A DNA stretch of 64,000 bases, taken from the NCBI GenBank assembly GCA_949045875.1, contig CARPYP010000006.1, positions 5,718-69,717 of the forward strand. Reading direction: 5' to 3'. Shown here one piece after another: positions 16,902 to 27,776 of this stretch. The notes beneath the pieces were generated by a model that was given only the letters and a program-made list of their open reading frames with translations, was not told the origin of the DNA and searched no databases. The position numbers and the translations under genes are program-made. The stretch is from an uncultured Clostridia bacterium (GTDB lineage Bacteria > Bacillota > Clostridia > TANB77 > CAG-508). Each line of letters opens with the position of its first letter. Within the stretch, counting starts at the first letter, position 1.

Positions 16902-19247
16902 TCCTGCACCTCGAACTCTTTGGGCTTGGTTGTCATTAATTTGTATAACTCTGTATTTTTGGGAAATATATTTTTAAACGGTATTATTGCATTACTTACT
17001 TTTATTAATCCTTGACCTGTTCCTGAGTTAGTAATAAAACTTAGTTCTTTTTCTGATATTTGCAATAGTTCTGCTAGTTTTTTCCTATCTGTTGCTGACT
17101 GATTCAACATTATTACAAGTTCACTATTAGATAACATTGTTGTTGCTTTTTGATTTTTCAATATATCTGCAATGTTTTGTGTTATCCCTGTTGCAAAACC
17201 TCCGTATTTTCTTATCCTTCTCCATAATTTTTCTATAAAGAATGATGTATATGAATGTTTGAATAATAGATAAATTTCATCTATGAAGATATATGTTGTT
17301 TTTCCTTGTATTCTATTTTTTGAAATTCTGTTTAATATGCTATCTAAAATCACCAACATTCCTATTGGCATTAGTTGTCCTCCTAGGTCTATTATATCAT
17401 AGCATATTATTCTATTGTTTACTTGTACATTAGTCTGTTTCGCAAATGTATTAAGACTTCCTTTAGTAAACAATTCTATCGATAATGCTATGTCTTTTGC
17501 CTCTCTTTCTGGTTGTCTTAGTAATACTTTTCTAAAATCTTCCAGTGTTGGTGGTGTTCCTTGATATTTTCTATTTTCGTAATCTTGATATACAATTTTT
17601 ACACATCTATCAATTAGTGATTTATCTTTTCCTATTCCATTATCCGTTCCCATGATTTGTTCACATAGTGAAAGTACAAATTCCGCTTTATCATTTAATG
17701 GACTCTTTCCCTCTCCATAATCCTTATTTATATCTAATGCATTAATATGATTATTACTATTTGCAGATATTTTAATTACTTCTCCTCCAAGATTTTTTAT
17801 CAACGCTCTATATTCTGCCTCTGGATCTATTACTATAATATCTGCATCCTTATCCTGCAACGCTATTTCCGTAATCTCTTGCTTTGCTGTAAAACTTTTT
17901 CCACTTCCGACTTACGCCCAAGATAAATGAGTTACCGTTTAGTAACTCATGTCTATCTATTAATATCATATTTTTAGAAATGATATTTTTTCCATAGAAT
18001 ATCCCATTTGTATCTTGAACCTCTTGAACTTTAAAAGGCATAAATGATGACAAACTTTCTGTTGTTAGTGTTCTATTTAACTTTATTTGATTTATTCCAT
18101 ATGGCAATACAGTATTAAGTCCGTCTAATTGCTGATAATTGAATATTCCTAACTGACACATGCGTTTACCTGCGATTGCTTTTAGGTTTTCCGTATCATT
18201 ATCTAATTCTTCTTTAGTATTTGCTGTATGAACTATTGTTATTGTTGCTAGAAACATCTTTTGATCTCGTGTCATCAAGTCCTCTAAAAATTCTTTACTT
18301 TCTTCTCTTTGTTTTTGTAACTCAAATGGTATCTCTGCAGAAAAATTTCCATTTTCATTTTGGCTTTTCTGCCACCTTGCTATATCTGTTTCCACTGCCA
18401 TTATTTTATCATTTGCAAGTTTTATTGCTTCCTCTATTGGAACTGCTTTCATGTCAATACTTAGCATCATATTCTTATTTAGGTCTGTTAGTTCTGATAT
18501 TATATCATCATTTAAAAAGTTTGCAAATTCCTTTATAAATAGTACTCTCCCATACCTATTACCCATTTTAAAGAAGTCTGTTTTAAATTCAAATATGTCT
18601 GGACAAATATAATCCTTAAAACTATGTCCTTTTTGCATTGTTTTTTTAATATCAAAGTTGTATAAATCTTCTTCTCCTGTTCTGAAGAAATCATGAAATA
18701 CCCTTAGTCTTTCATTTATATCCAGCTCTGTAATCTTAGAGCCTAATTTTGAAAAGCCATTACTTAATTCTGCACTTGTTCTATTTAAACACATTTCTGC
18801 ATCTTCTACTTTTCTCTTGTTTACTGTAATAGTCATTATCTTTTCTTGTATTATTCCCTGTGCCTCCATTGTATTTTGTAATAACATATTATTGAACTCT
18901 TTTCTATACTTCGTTAGATTATCATTTCCTAACTGCATTTTTATTTTGTTTTCAAAATCAATACCATTTAACTTCCTATTTACAATAGTTATTTTAGGTA
19001 ATAATGAATAGTCTAATAAATTTAATATACTTCCATAATCTATTGCAATCATCTCTTGTTCTTCCTTATCTGCTACAATATAATTTATATCTGTAAATCT
19101 ATAACTTTTTGAGTAGTTATTTCTCCCAACTTGAAATGTTCCATTTTCGTATATCCTCTTGATTGGTATTGCCTTTTGAACACTTTTGGGTATTTTCATT
19201 TTTTCCTTGTCTTGATTTAATTTTAAAAATCCCATTAAAAATCTCAT
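16898..19247 (-). CDS. virB4: VirB4-like transfer ATPase, one CGG +1 frameshift site in Walker A
   Basis: 782 residues once a single C is skipped (2350 nt minus 1 is 783 codons). N-terminal VirB4/CagE-type region, then Walker A: the frame reads ILGVS, then CGG at 17907-17909, and after the skip GSGKSFTAKQEI. Walker B is IFIDEIYLLF further on. Without the shift the product ends at 17850, lacking the whole ATPase domain. ATG 19247 has AAGGAGG upstream, so the gene overlaps the PrgI-like gene by 131 bp. This ATPase powers the conjugation channel at the inner face of the membrane. Confidence 0.92.
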
Positions 19248-19602
19248 GTTGCTTTTCCTCCTTCTTTTTCCTTCTATATTCCTGTTCTAATAATTCATTA
19301 TACATATTTTCTGGTTTAAAATATAAAACTTTTGGCATTAGAATTTCTGACTTAACCCAAGTAATTATAAATTGTTCTGCATTCATTCCGTTATACCTTA
19401 CAAAGCCTAAAAACCCAAATGGAATAGCACTTAATATACATAGCCAAGATAATGTTTCTAAACCCAAATGATTTCTTAATAAAAAATATATCAATACTGC
19501 TACTCCACAAGCTAAAGCAGAAAATATACATTGCCTCATAGATAGTCCAAAAAATACTTTTTCTTTATAGTCCCTTATCTCCTTGTTTATCTTAATTTCC
19601 AC
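19117..19602 (-). CDS. PrgI-family membrane protein of the conjugation channel
   Basis: 161 residues. The N-terminal MEIKINKEIRDYKEKVFFGLSMRQ and two membrane helices (about 25-42 and 50-68) match the PrgI/TcpE-like family found directly upstream of VirB4 in Gram-positive transfer systems. The last 45 residues are charged and are encoded in sequence that also encodes the start of VirB4 in another frame (131-bp overlap). That tail may be dispensable or species-specific. Confidence 0.85.
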   Translation of the reverse strand: MEIKINKEIRDYKEKVFFGLSMRQCIFSALACGVAVLIYFLLRNHLGLETLSWLCILSAIPFGFLGFVRYNGMNAEQFIITWVKSEILMPKVLYFKPENMYNELLEQEYRRKKKEEKQHEIFNGIFKIKSRQGKNENTQKCSKGNTNQEDIRKWNISSWEK

Positions 19603-19613
19603 TCCATTTCCTC

Positions 19614-20477
19614 CTACCTAATAACTAATTCTTTGCTATGTTTTTGCTCTTTATATTCTTTTGTTTCTTCTACAACCTTTTGATATATCTGTTTAAAATA
19701 TTTGTGTATTTCTTCACTACCTTTTTTGTTTCCATTTATTACTAGAAATCTATATTGTCCAGTTCCAAAATTATAATCTACTAATTTATTGTTTATAAAT
19801 CCTTGTGTTGCAAGTGGTATATTGATTCCATATTGCTTTGCTAAATACAAAAAACAGTTTTGTTCTGTAATACCATTTTCATATTTGTTATCTTTATAAA
19901 ATTTTAGCTTTTCTGACTTAACGATTTCTCTTAATTGTATTCTGTTTTTTATTCCTTTTACTTGTTCATAAAATTTATTATTAACTTGTTTTATTTTCTC
20001 TTCAGCTTTCCTTTGCTGTTCTTCTTTCCAGATTTCATCTTCTTGCTTTTTATTATATAAAAAGTCTTCTCTGCTTTCTTTTGCTCTTTCAAACATATCC
20101 ATATCACAATGTTTATTTATAAATTTTAATTGACACGTATTAAAATATGACTTTTTATCTATACTTTTTTTGAAAAGCCTTATTATATTTTCTTCATTAA
20201 AAATATCTAGCATTTCATTACAGGAATTATCCTTTTCATTATTGTCTAGTACATTTCTTAAAAACATACTGAAACGTATTGGTGCTATTCCTAATTCCCA
20301 ATAGCAATTTTCTTTTTTATCTTTAAATAACATTTCTTGTCCGTCCCAATTTGCTTTTGTTTTCAGTATGGCTACTTCTTTTCCAAAATAATTTAATTTT
20401 GATACAATCTTATTTGTACATTTCAACTTATTGTCTTCAATTAACCATACTTTTTCCATTTCATTTTTTACTAACAT
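19614..20477 (-). CDS. Hypothetical protein of the transfer operon (287 aa)
   Basis: No family recognised. It has no membrane segment or signal peptide. The middle part (about 130-170) is a highly charged helix, likely coiled coil. The N-terminal region seems beta-rich with the pattern KLKCTNKIVSKLNYFGKEVAIL. It lies between the VirB6-like and PrgI-like genes with short gaps (11 and 19 bp), so a structural or regulatory part in transfer is likely. A large cytosolic protein at this place is common in related elements. Confidence 0.6.
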   Translation of the reverse strand: MLVKNEMEKVWLIEDNKLKCTNKIVSKLNYFGKEVAILKTKANWDGQEMLFKDKKENCYWELGIAPIRFSMFLRNVLDNNEKDNSCNEMLDIFNEENIIRLFKKSIDKKSYFNTCQLKFINKHCDMDMFERAKESREDFLYNKKQEDEIWKEEQQRKAEEKIKQVNNKFYEQVKGIKNRIQLREIVKSEKLKFYKDNKYENGITEQNCFLYLAKQYGINIPLATQGFINNKLVDYNFGTGQYRFLVINGNKKGSEEIHKYFKQIYQKVVEETKEYKEQKHSKELVIR

Positions 20478-20496
20478 AGATTTTATCTGCTCCTCT

Positions 20497-21337
20497 CTAT
20501 AATCCCATCATTTCATGAACTACTTTATCACTCATTTTTACTGTTCCGAACTAGCACTAACATATTGAATACTAATTCTCCTAGATAACTCCATACTTGA
20601 TTTACTGCTTGTGCATTTGCATCTACAACTGGTGGAGAACTTGCAAATTGTGAAAATATAATACAAGCAAGCATTATTATTGCTCCTTCAAGACATACTG
20701 CACAAAATCCTTTTATAAAACTTCTACCAATATGTCCTGTTGGCTCTCCTCCAAATGTACTTAACGGAATAGGTGCTATTGCAGTATATAAATATATTTT
20801 GAAAAATCTACCATAAACCGAAAGTATCATAACATAAGCTAATACGTTTACTAAGAAACTTCCGTATAAATGCTACTGCCCATAGAGGTATGCTCTCAAT
20901 AAATCCGACAACTTTCTATTGCTATTATCATTTCTTGTGGCAATTCACTTTGTGTTGCTCCTCCTATTCCTGCTGTCTGCATTATTGTCTGAACTACACC
21001 TTGCGTTATTTTAAATATCGCTAACATTAACTCTAATCCGTATGTTATGGCTGTCTTAGTCAATATAAACCTTATAAATAATTTCAAAACCTGTTCAGGT
21101 CTTTTTACCTCTGCAAAACTAGAGCATGTTTTTACTATTCCTACTACAAAAAATAAAACAAGTAATGCTAGTCCTATTGCTTGTACTGCTCCATTTATAT
21201 TTACAATAATATTCCAAATACTACCGTCCTTTAAATGTCTCTGGCGTTTGTGTAACAAGAGTCCATATTTCATTTAATTTTTCATTCCACGTATTTAAGG
21301 CATTTTGTAAATTTCCTACAACCCAGTTATCCGACAT
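20497..21337 (-). CDS. VirB6/TrbL-like polytopic channel protein, four CGG +1 frameshift sites
   Basis: 278 residues after skipping four C (841 minus 4 is 279 codons). ATG 21337 begins MSDNWVVGNLQNALNTW. Several membrane helices follow (for example AVQAIGLALLVLFFVVGIV). The CGG codons are at 21224-21226, 20905-20907, 20862-20864 and 20546-20548; each skip restores a glycine (KGGS, SCGF, FIGS, LVGT). The first CGG is followed at once by a TAG. The start overlaps the MT-A70 gene by 11 bp. The family forms the channel core in type IV secretion. Confidence 0.85.
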
Positions 21338-21899
21338 CTTTTCCTCCTTCATAATCACTCATATTTATATCACTTTCAATCTCATTTCCCCATACATCCC
21401 AACCATTTACTTTTTGTCTTGCAAAAAGTTCGATTCTAGGTAGATCTCCCATCAGTTCTACTATCTTCTCTCTTACAATATTTGGTTTTTTACTGTGTTC
21501 TTCTATTGGTGTATCTATTACTTGTGATATCCTATTTGATTTTCTACTTATTTTTCCCCTTGTGCCTATTAAACATAATTCTGCATTTGCACGTGTCCAA
21601 TATCCAAGCCCGAAAAACCAACCAATGCCCTTTTTATTTTTTTTTACCCAAGTAAATCCACATGTTTTATACTTGAATCCCCATCTTATCATCGTTTTTA
21701 ATCCATCCAATAGGCATGGAAATGTAACCCATAAAAAAAGTACACTATCTTTATCTGCAATATTTTTTATTGGCAAATTGCATATTTCTTCTGTATTCAT
21801 TGTTTCATAATGATTTCTTGCCGATCTTCCATCTCCTTTCTTTGACCATACCCTATAATTCCATGGTGGATCGGCATAAATAATTTTATATTTTTTCAC
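21327..21899 (-). CDS. MT-A70-family adenine methyltransferase
   Basis: 190 residues with the DPPW catalytic motif (YADPPWNYRVW, near residue 10), the segment LFLWVTFPCL, and the C-terminal NIVREKIVELMGDLPRIELFARQ. The family methylates N6 of adenine in DNA or RNA. It overlaps the VirB6-like gene start, so it is translated with the channel proteins. Its likely purpose is to protect the element from restriction during transfer. It has no CGG site and is intact. Confidence 0.9.
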   Translation of the reverse strand: MKKYKIIYADPPWNYRVWSKKGDGRSARNHYETMNTEEICNLPIKNIADKDSVLFLWVTFPCLLDGLKTMIRWGFKYKTCGFTWVKKNKKGIGWFFGLGYWTRANAELCLIGTRGKISRKSNRISQVIDTPIEEHSKKPNIVREKIVELMGDLPRIELFARQKVNGWDVWGNEIESDINMSDYEGGKDVG

Positions 21900-21974
21900 T
21901 TCTCATCCATCCTTTAGATAAACAAAGACAACTCTTAAAGATTTGCCCTTGTTTATTTATATTTTAAATTTGTT

Positions 21975-22295
21975 TTATCCTCCTGTGATTAAATCAAGAA
22001 TTTCTTTTGCGAATGTTATTATTACTGCACCTCCTAATGTCATAAATCCACTCGCTCTTTGTGCTGGGTCATGGCTCTTTAATGCCATTCCGATTTGTAC
22101 GATTCCCCAAAGCAGTAGTATCATTCCAATTGCTTTTACTATACTAAAAATAAAAGTTGATAAATTATTTATAACTGTTAATGGATTATCTGTTCCAAAT
22201 ACTGTATTTTTCATTAAAAAAAACGCAACAAATATTGTTGCTACCTTTAAACCTATACTAATTACTTTATTTCTTATTTTCTTGTTCTTTTTCAT
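21975..22295 (-). CDS. VirB2/TrbC-like small membrane protein
   Basis: 106 residues with an N-terminal basic stretch, a signal-like helix ending near TVFGTDNP, and a second membrane helix (FIFSIVKAIGMILLLWGIVQ) followed by a hydrophobic C-terminus with GGAVIITFAKEIL. The size, two-helix layout and place directly after VirD4 fit the VirB2/TrbC/Maff2-type pilin-like proteins of Gram-positive transfer systems. ATG 22295 is preferred (GGAGG nine bases upstream). It overlaps the corrected virD4 end by 29 bp. Confidence 0.7.
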   Translation of the reverse strand: MKKNKKIRNKVISIGLKVATIFVAFFLMKNTVFGTDNPLTVINNLSTFIFSIVKAIGMILLLWGIVQIGMALKSHDPAQRASGFMTLGGAVIITFAKEILDLITGG

Positions 22296-24115
22296 TTTCA
22301 TATTCCTCCATTAAATAATAAATTTCTATATCTTCTTCAGATAAAAGTTCTGTATTATTTTTTTCTGCTCGTTTATATTCTGTTATGTCTTTAAGCTTGT
22401 TTATATCTATTTCGTTTGGTTCTAATTGTAATATACTTGCATTTGCCCTATCTATTCTTCCATGTTCATATGGTTTAGCTTTTCCATCTGTTGTTTCTTT
22501 TACATTGGGGTGTTTTAAAATGTTATACTTTTGGTCTATTATTGGCTTTTCTCCTCTTATTAGCAATATTGCTTTATCATTATCTAACGTCCTTATTTCA
22601 TCTTGCGTCAATAGTTCTCTACCTGCATTTTGATAATTAGTAGAGTAATTTCCAGAATGTCCTGTTGATTTTCCGATATGTGTTTGTGTCTATCGTTTCT
22701 TTTCCTAATAGTTCTGACACATACTTATAGCTTGATTGTTCATTCCCACCCAGATATAAGAACTCATCACAATTACCGAACTATGCTTTCCCATTGCTTT
22801 TCAAATAATGATTTGAGTTGAGCCATATTTTGTATGATAATTGAAACTGATATATTTCTTGAACGCATTGTAGAAAGTACCTTTTCAAAATCATTTGGTA
22901 GAGCAACATTCGCAAATTCATCCATAATGAAATGTACAGATATTGGTAGTGAGCCATTATATTTATAATCTGCTTTGTAATATAATACTTGAAATATTTG
23001 TGTATATAATATACTTACTAAGAAATTCATATCTGTACTATTATCTGGAATAATTGCAAATAGTGCCATTTTTTCCTCTCCAAGCTTATCTAACTCTAAT
23101 TCATCTGTTTTTGTTATTCCTTCTATTGAATCAAGATTAAATTTTTCTAGTTTTGATGCAAGAGTAACATTTATTGATTGTAATGTCCTTCCTGCTCCGA
23201 CTATGATAATCCTTATAATATTTCACTGCTATATGATTTGGATTTCTATTCTCTAATCTTTTAAACAATATATCAAGTGCTGTTTCATAGTCATCATCAT
23301 CTTTTGGCTTTCCTGCCTTTAACATTTCAGATGCCATCGAAAAATTTTGTTCTTCCTCTTGAGCCTCATATTTCAAGTAATAAAATAATGCTGATAAAAG
23401 CATTGAAGCACTTATGTCCCAAAATGGATCATTTGACTGACTGCCTTTTGGTGTTGTACTCTTAAATAGATTACTTACTAGCTTTTGTATATCATTATCA
23501 TCTCTTATATAAATAAAAGGATTATAACAATGACTTTTTTCTGTATTGACTAGGTCTAATACTCTTACTTTATATCCTTCTTTTTCTAGTAAGTATCCTG
23601 TATCCCTTAAAATTTCTCCGTTTTGGGTCTAATATAACATATGAACTATTGCATTGCATTACATTTGGTTTTCCATAGAATCTCGTTTTACCTGCTCCAC
23701 TTCCACCTACAACTAATACATTCAAATTTCTTCTATGCTTTTTTGCATTAAAACCTAACATAACATTTTGTGTTAATACTTTATTTTGATTTTTTGGAAA
23801 TTGCATATATTTTTTGTTTATTTTCTTAGCATTGCCCCACTCTGCTGAGCCATATTCCTTGCCTCTTCTATAATTTCTTCTAGTCGAAAAATACATACCT
23901 AATCCTAATAGATAAATTAGTAAAAAAATAAGAATAGACCTCAAACTATCCTTGCAAAATTCTATTTGAAATGGTGTTTCTATTTGTTTTGGCAAATTAT
24001 TTACAATTTCGATTAATCCACCATCTATATATGGTGCAACTAATAGACTTATCCATATTACTGCAATTCCACCTAATACTAATAAAACAATACTTGTTTG
24101 TCTGTTATCGTTCAC
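22267..24115 (-). CDS. virD4: VirD4/TraG coupling protein, four CGG +1 frameshift sites
   Basis: 614 residues after skipping four C (1849 minus 4 is 615 codons). Two membrane helices (about 8-30 and 59-75), Walker A GGSGAGKT at 137-144 (normal), Walker B-like HFIMDEFAN. The CGG codons are at 23618-23620 (DPK-GE), 23197-23199 (YHS-GAGKT), 22776-22778 (SIV-GNCDE; followed by TAA) and 22673-22675 (TY-GKSTG). All four restore glycines conserved in TraG proteins. Without recoding the chain would stop soon after residue 166. It brings the relaxase-DNA complex to the channel. Confidence 0.92.
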
Positions 24116-24302
24116 ATGCTGACCTTTCTCGTCTTAGTTTACTTTTTTTCTTTGTTGGGGCATTTACAACTTTTTCAAATAATTCGTTTATTTCTCTAGT
24201 ATCTTCCTTCTTACCTATTAATTCGTTTCTTTTATCATTTATAATGCTCAATACTTCTCCATAATCATATTTATCTAAAATTAATACTCTATCATCCTTC
24301 AT
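24105..24302 (-). CDS. Small hypothetical protein before VirD4 (65 aa)
   Basis: No family recognised. It is charged, with a basic C-terminus (KKKSKLRRERSACER), and has no membrane segment. It overlaps the virD4 start by 11 bp and follows the ArdC-like gene by 7 bp, so it belongs to the operon. A small protein occupies this slot in several related elements. Confidence 0.6.
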   Translation of the reverse strand: MKDDRVLILDKYDYGEVLSIINDKRNELIGKKEDTREINELFEKVVNAPTKKKSKLRRERSACER

Positions 24303-24309
24303 TTATAGG

Positions 24310-25191
24310 CTACCTTCCTTGTTCTTTATTTTTTTTGATTTTTTCCTCTTGTATAAAATATTCATTAACCTTTGTGCTAAGGGTTTCAAAGTCTTGTCTT
24401 ATTCCTTCTAGCTCTTGTCTTATATTTTTACTATCCTTTTGATTAACTAATTCTTGTGGCAATTCTGTAAATTCAAATCCAGTTACATCTATTCCATATT
24501 TTCTGCACATCATATATGAAATACAATATGTCTTAAACTCGTTCATCTCACTTTGTTCCATACCTTGCATTTCACTTTTTAGAAATTCTTGGATGACAGT
24601 TTTTGCTACATATTCTGGTTTTAACCCTTTACATATATATAGCTTGTTTTCACTTTCCACATATTGTGATCCTTTCTCTCCATTTGGTAAAATATCAACT
24701 ACCTCTCTTTCAGCTTTACACATAGTAAATAATGCTGATGTTATTTCTCTTGCTGTATAATTTTTTTCTTTTGGTATAGGTGCATTTGTTTGTGAAATAT
24801 CGTATTCTTCTTTTGGATTATAATATATCTTTCCATTTGACTTATTAGGTTCTAATATTATAATTGCTTTTGCTCCTTCTAATTTATCATATCCCTTGTC
24901 TATCCAGTCCTGCTCTGATTTTATTTGCTTTGCATTAGGCTCTGATTCAAGAATAAGCATACAATTACCAACAGAATACTTATAAAATCTACTCAATACG
25001 TTCAAATATTCTTTAAACAAATTGCTGTCTTTAACTATATTAAAAGATGCATCAGTAATTTTTTTGTATAACTCTTTTCTTTTTTCATTTTGTTCTTTCC
25101 ATTTATTTTGATTATTATAATTATTGTTTTTACTTTTGCCTTGTTCAAATATATCATTTAGGTCATTGTTTATTTTTGTTTTTTCGTTCAT
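24310..25191 (-). CDS. ArdC-like N-terminal domain protein
   Basis: 293 residues. The stretch around residues 60-110 (YKYSVGNCMLILESEPNAKQIKSEQDWIDKGYDKLEGAKAIIIL) matches the single-strand DNA-binding N-terminal domain of the ArdC antirestriction family. The metalloprotease domain of full ArdC is absent: no HExxH. The C-terminus is a coiled coil. It overlaps the PcfB-like gene by 4 bp. A role in protecting incoming single-stranded DNA is reasonable but inferred. Confidence 0.7.
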   Translation of the reverse strand: MNEKTKINNDLNDIFEQGKSKNNNYNNQNKWKEQNEKRKELYKKITDASFNIVKDSNLFKEYLNVLSRFYKYSVGNCMLILESEPNAKQIKSEQDWIDKGYDKLEGAKAIIILEPNKSNGKIYYNPKEEYDISQTNAPIPKEKNYTAREITSALFTMCKAEREVVDILPNGEKGSQYVESENKLYICKGLKPEYVAKTVIQEFLKSEMQGMEQSEMNEFKTYCISYMMCRKYGIDVTGFEFTELPQELVNQKDSKNIRQELEGIRQDFETLSTKVNEYFIQEEKIKKNKEQGR

Positions 25192-26054
25192 TTGGTTTGC
25201 CCCTTTCTTTTATTCCTTTTTCTTCTCTTACTATTATGATTTTGTTGTTCAAAATGCTTTGGCTCTTTTAAGTGCTTTGCTTTATTGTTTTCTTGCATTT
25301 GTTCTTCCTTTTTTACTTCTTTAGTCTTTAAATGTTTAGGTGTATTAGTTTCTACTGCATTTTCATTCTTATCTGTAAATAGTTCTTCTTTTTGCTCTAA
25401 TTTTTCTTTTTGTTTTAGTTCTTTTTCAATGTCCCTCAATTCTTTTTTTACAGACCTTCTACTATTATTTACCCTGTTTTCTTCTAAGTTCTTCTTGGTA
25501 TTTAAGGAATGCTCTGACTGACTCTTTTCTTCCGACTGTTCATTACTGGGTGTCTGTTCCTTTTCCTCTTTTGGTGGCTCTGCAAATAACTCGTCTAACA
25601 TTTGTTCATCTTTGCTTTTTTTACTTAATTGTTCTACTTTTGCTTTTTCTTCTTTCTCCATTTCTTTTTTTATAGTAGCAACATCTGCAAATTTAAACCT
25701 TTCTGCTATACGATTTACCTTTGATGCATCTTCTTCTCTTACCATTACATCTACCAAGCCGTCAATTTTTTCATTTTTCTTATTTGCTAAAACGCAATAC
25801 AATATTCCATACTTTTTTGCCTCTTGTGAAAATTTCTTTAAATCTTCTGCTTTTATTGTAAATATTTTTAGTTGTTTTCCTGTCTTTAGCATATTCGTCA
25901 AACGTGTTTTACCTTTTATTTGTACTTTTTCTTTTTGCATTGCCATTAGAAAAGCTATAAGATTTTTTGAGCCTTCCCCTGCAATTTTTAATGTAAAACT
26001 TATCCCGTCTAAATAAATTTTAATAAGTTCTTCTGCTGAATCTGATGAGTTCAC
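25188..26054 (-). CDS. PcfB-like protein (DUF3801)
   Basis: 288 residues. The first 150 form the conserved PcfB domain (GEGSKNLIAFLMAM, GKTRLTNMLKTGKQLKIFTIKAEDLKKF). The C-terminal half is a low-complexity Lys/Glu-rich tail. PcfB is an accessory of the coupling complex in enterococcal pCF10 and in many clostridial elements. The 4-bp overlaps with the relaxase and the ArdC-like gene place it in the DNA-processing operon. Confidence 0.82.
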   Translation of the reverse strand: MNSSDSAEELIKIYLDGISFTLKIAGEGSKNLIAFLMAMQKEKVQIKGKTRLTNMLKTGKQLKIFTIKAEDLKKFSQEAKKYGILYCVLANKKNEKIDGLVDVMVREEDASKVNRIAERFKFADVATIKKEMEKEEKAKVEQLSKKSKDEQMLDELFAEPPKEEKEQTPSNEQSEEKSQSEHSLNTKKNLEENRVNNSRRSVKKELRDIEKELKQKEKLEQKEELFTDKNENAVETNTPKHLKTKEVKKEEQMQENNKAKHLKEPKHFEQQNHNSKRRKRNKRKGQTK

Positions 26055-27418
26055 TTTATTTTCTCCTTTCCTTTTTGTTTATCATCTTTACTTTTGTCTT
26101 TTTCTTCTAGTTCGTTTATATTTTCTTTTATCGTTAGCATTCTATTTTCTATGTCTTGACAGTATCCTAACTCCTTGTTTATTTTGCCAATGCAATCTGA
26201 TAAATTCAAAATTTTATCACATAATTCTTTTCTTTCTTGTACATCTGTAATTTTCGTCCTTTTTCTTCTTAGTTTTGCTCTTTCGTGTAAATATTTCTTT
26301 AATTTATCAATAGTTTGTTCTTTAAATGAAAAAAGTTCCTTCGTAGTTTCTATATGATGACTACGAAGGAACTTAATTTCGCTTGATATAATCTCCATTT
26401 TTTTTATATCTTTCCTCATATTCGTTGATATTTTTACCTTATTTCTATTATCTGGAAATTTTTTAATCAAATAACAATAGTATAGATATAATTTATATAA
26501 ACTTCCTCTACTATTGTTCAATTTTTTATTATATTTATTTCTTCTATAATATCTTCTGTTCTGTGTTCTAATTTCTGGGAAAAATACTTTTGGAATTTGT
26601 GCATTTAGTATTCTTTCTTCTATATTAATTATGCTATATTCTTCTCCAAAACTTCTTTCAATTCTTATATTTCTTTTATATGGAGGTCTACATAGACTTA
26701 TTTTGTTTGCTCTTATTGTAACTTTATACCCCATATCTTCTAAAAGTTTTTTGAAATTATCATACGAATAACTTTGTGAAATTGCATAGTCTACATCATC
26801 TTTTGTATCAGTATAATAATCTGATTTTTGAATATATGAATTATAGAATTTTGTATAATCTATTTTTAATTTTCCACATGGCTTTTCTTCTATTACACTT
26901 AGTCCATATTCTCTACATAAGTCATCTGATGTTTTTCTAATTAAAGCATAATGTTCGACTGTATTTGTATAAACTTTTCCATCTACAAAAGAAACAGAAT
27001 TTAACACTATATGATTATGATAACAGTTTGTATTAAGATGTGTAGAAACTAATACTTCATATTTATCTCCCCAAATTTCTTCTGCAAGTTTTACTCCTAT
27101 TTCATGTGCTTGTTTTGCCGTTACCTCTCCTTTTGCAAATGATTGATAGCCGTGAAAAGCTAATATTCCTTTTGTTTTTCCAAAGTGTTTCTTAGTTTGT
27201 ATCATATCTTGCAATACGGTCTCTGCTATGCAATTTATTCCAGTAACATAGAATTGTTTTTCTGTTTTATAATCTGCCTTTGCATACTCTATTGTATTGT
27301 GCAAACTCTTATACAATTCTTTCTCATAATTTTGATTTTCTGTTTTCTCTGGATTAATGGTATAACTTATTACTTTATCTATTCTATTTTCTATCTTCCA
27401 TATACGTGTAGTTGCCAT
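26051..27418 (-). CDS. Relaxase of the ICE (MOBP-type)
   Basis: 455 residues. The N-terminal nuclease domain contains MATTRIWKI, the conserved AFHGYQSFAKGEVTAKQAHEIG, and the metal-binding histidines in THLNTNCYHNHIVLNSVS. A basic coiled-coil C-terminus follows. The enzyme nicks at oriT through a tyrosine and leads the strand to the recipient. It overlaps pcfB by 4 bp and lies 7 bp after mobC. It is about 30 percent similar by eye to the nested element's relaxase. No CGG codon occurs. Confidence 0.93.
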   Translation of the reverse strand: MATTRIWKIENRIDKVISYTINPEKTENQNYEKELYKSLHNTIEYAKADYKTEKQFYVTGINCIAETVLQDMIQTKKHFGKTKGILAFHGYQSFAKGEVTAKQAHEIGVKLAEEIWGDKYEVLVSTHLNTNCYHNHIVLNSVSFVDGKVYTNTVEHYALIRKTSDDLCREYGLSVIEEKPCGKLKIDYTKFYNSYIQKSDYYTDTKDDVDYAISQSYSYDNFKKLLEDMGYKVTIRANKISLCRPPYKRNIRIERSFGEEYSIINIEERILNAQIPKVFFPEIRTQNRRYYRRNKYNKKLNNSRGSLYKLYLYYCYLIKKFPDNRNKVKISTNMRKDIKKMEIISSEIKFLRSHHIETTKELFSFKEQTIDKLKKYLHERAKLRRKRTKITDVQERKELCDKILNLSDCIGKINKELGYCQDIENRMLTIKENINELEEKDKSKDDKQKGKEKIK

Positions 27419-27425
27419 GATAACC

Positions 27426-27755
27426 TCACAAATATCTATCTCTTATTTGTGTTCTGAATTTTCTCCATTCTGCAATTTCATTTTTTAATATTCTTTCATC
27501 AATAAAATTTCTGTGATAAAGTAATCTTTCAAGTTCTGATAAGGTTCTCATAAATTTTCCCATTTCTCTTGTTGTTACATCATAAAATATTTTATCTGGC
27601 TTTTGCTTTATTTCACAACCTAAAGCTGATTCTCTAATAAAACTTGATAAATTTTTTCCTGTTTTATTGGCTCGTTTTTTTATTTTTTCTTTTTCTAAAA
27701 AATTCATTCTAATTGGTACAATAATATCTCTTGGATCTTCTTTCAAATTTTTCAC
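27426..27755 (-). CDS. MobC-like relaxosome accessory protein of the ICE
   Basis: 109 residues. The N-terminus (DIIVPIRMNFLEKEKIKKRANKTGKNLSSFIRESAL) is a ribbon-helix-helix type DNA-binding unit as in MobC/BmgB proteins, followed by a helical region. It binds oriT next to the nick and helps the relaxase. It sits directly between the candidate oriT (27777-27818) and the relaxase gene. Confidence 0.85.
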   Translation of the reverse strand: MKNLKEDPRDIIVPIRMNFLEKEKIKKRANKTGKNLSSFIRESALGCEIKQKPDKIFYDVTTREMGKFMRTLSELERLLYHRNFIDERILKNEIAEWRKFRTQIRDRYL

Positions 27756-27776
27756 TCCTTATTCTTATTGGGGATT

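Noticed and set aside
23137..24115. Separate genes for pieces of VirD4
   Set aside because: The pieces join in order into one TraG protein when the CGG sites are skipped; no internal ribosome sites.
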